From Talpa occidentalis (taxonomy: Eukaryota > Chordata > Mammalia > Eulipotyphla > Talpidae): a DNA stretch of 64,000 nt. A program made the translations under genes and the position numbers. The stretch spans positions 120,518,615 through 120,582,614 of the forward strand of contig NW_023603184.1 of the NCBI RefSeq assembly GCF_014898055.3. Reading direction: 5' to 3'. Below, in pieces: positions 62,794 to 64,000 of this stretch. Within the stretch, counting starts at the first letter, position 1. Each line of letters begins with the position of its first letter. The notes under the pieces were generated by a model. It ran no database searches. It saw only the letters and a program-made list of their open reading frames with translations, and was not told where the DNA came from.

Positions 62794-63289
62794 CATTTTC
62801 TCCTTTCTATCCCACTAACTGTGGCCTAGACCACTGCTACTCATACCATACTTATTTAATGCCTACTTTGTGCCAGGAACATGGGGACAGACGGGACCAC
62901 TGCAGGCCTGTCCCTGCCTCCATGAAATGTATACACCAACAGCACGTGAGTTTGTTTCAGTTGGTGATAGAGACTGCAATAAAATTTAAACAGGACAATT
63001 GGATCAAGTGGCTGGCAGATGGGAATAAAATTCTTCAGAGTGGGAGACTAAGGCTTCCTGAGAGTGATGACAATGAAGCTGAGAACTGAGGTAGACAGTA
63101 CTGTCTCTGTTGATGAGAAAACTATGACTCAAATTAAGAAATTTTCTCAAAACCCCACAGATCTGTAACAAAGCCAAGATTGGGCTTTCACCTGTCAGAT
63201 TCCAGTCTAAGTCCTTGGTGAGGCATTTAATGTGTTGTGCTAAGAGGTGGCACAATGGCACATAGGGGGGGAAATCGCCTGCCCATTTG

Positions 63290-63425
63290 TAAGTTGGAGA
63301 TAATAATATCTATCTCAGAGAAGTGATAAGTGAATTCAAGATAATGTAAGTAAATAAAGCTCTATGCAGGCATGAGACTTGGCCCATGCACAGCAAATGT
63401 TTCTGCACTGCCATTATTGTCAGCA
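63290..63425 (+). repeat. MIR 3' end
   Basis: GGAGATAATAATATCTATCT followed by ATGTAAGTAAATAAAGCTCT follows the MIR 3' order (ggataataatag... aatgcatgtaaagc). Confidence 0.5.
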
Positions 63426-64000
63426 GCATGGATAGCTGTATATTAATTTTCCCTCCAAGACTAAGAACTCCCATAGGGTAAAGAAGAGGTCACACTCACT
63501 TTTATCCCCATAGTACCAGAATACTAGGTGTTCAGCATAAATTGGCTACACTGAATTGATCAACATGCATGCCTCCCCACAAACTTCCATCAACTGCTCC
63601 ATAACCATGGCAACCAAAGCTTGTATGCTAAATCTTTGACATTTCTCCTAAAACTAGCACGCTTTAGTTTTTAGATTCATAGATTCACTGCTGATTTTAA
63701 TCAACATCCCTGTTATCACTTGATTATATAATTTACCTTGATTAGCCCAGGGATAGTATTCTGTTTTCTGATAGTTCAGTCTCCCTGCTCTTTCTCAGTC
63801 TCTTTAAGCCCATTGCTTTTGGGCATTTCATGATTCACTAAAATCTAAAACAGATGGCAGGCAGGGGACAAGACAAGAAGTGATCTTCAAATCCATCCAT
63901 TTGTGAGGAGGTCTAGTAAAAAGGTTTTATGAAGGGATGAACTAGCTTTAAGTGGATAAAAACAGAGGTCCAAACCCGCTGGGAATTTATGTTGTCTATG

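Larger units (their letters stand above)
62072..64000. other. Intron upstream of exon A (partial)
   Basis: It contains a young SINE (62501-62793), a MIR-like 3' end (about 63290-63425) and an L2-like tail (about 63480-63560). No exon of the gene's N-terminus was found to position 64000. Confidence 0.8.

Noticed and set aside
1..64000. A novel defence, biosynthetic or mobile system
   Set aside because: The only host coding content is ANKRD44. All other structure is explained by SINE, L1, L2, MIR, hAT remnants and simple repeats, or is plain intron.

Overview
This is a piece of a mammalian nuclear genome. It is about 64 kb from the middle of one large gene, read on the minus strand. The gene is ANKRD44, which encodes an all-ankyrin protein regarded as a regulatory subunit (PP6-ARS-B) of protein phosphatase 6. 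I identified it by translating 14 short exons with GT-AG borders. The exons join in phase into an unbroken chain of 513 codons. Exons are named A to N in transcription order: A 61993-62071, B 53364-53434, C 42667-42867, D 41977-42064, E 40359-40501, F 39066-39278, G 31007-31085, H 24397-24511, I 16219-16301, J 14975-15038, K 13019-13087, L 10340-10480, M 8637-8717, N 3672-3783. Numbered against the human protein from memory, they cover roughly residues 38-550. The first codons, promoter, C-terminal half and 3' UTR lie outside the window.

Everything else is intron, about 97.6% of the window. The youngest layer is a tRNA-derived SINE family with clear A and B boxes and a (TAAA)n/poly(A) tail: 13 full or partial copies plus one tail at the left edge, many with direct repeats of 9-18 bp. 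There are also several 5'-truncated or rearranged L1 copies. Older layers are L1 fossils, L2 and MIR pieces, and hAT-type DNA transposon remnants. One 34-nt 5' fragment of U2 snRNA is inserted in an L1 fossil. No CRISPR array, operon, prokaryotic feature, intact transposase or second protein-coding gene was found.

The MIR/L2/hAT background and L1 type fit a placental mammal. The SINE is not Alu, B1/B2, CAN, ERE, PRE or CHR as I remember them, which suggests a less-studied laurasiatherian. A rhinolophoid-type bat (Rhin-like SINE) is possible, but this is a weak inference.

Layout from left to right: 1-3671 is the intron after exon N, with a rearranged L1 and a SINE. 3784-8636 holds a 2-kb L1 with 18-bp target duplications. 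8637-16301 is the exon-dense part (M, L, K, J, I). 16302-39065 is three long introns with exons H and G. 39066-42867 is the densest coding stretch (F, E, D, C), with a SINE pressed against the exon D acceptor. 42868-62071 is two long introns with exon B and the most repeats. 62072-64000 is intron upstream of exon A.

I found no undescribed molecular system. The observations most worth following are the phase-neutral exon M, the SINE 24 nt from the exon D splice acceptor, the U2 fragment, the half-length SINE at 32.1 kb and the SINE family itself.
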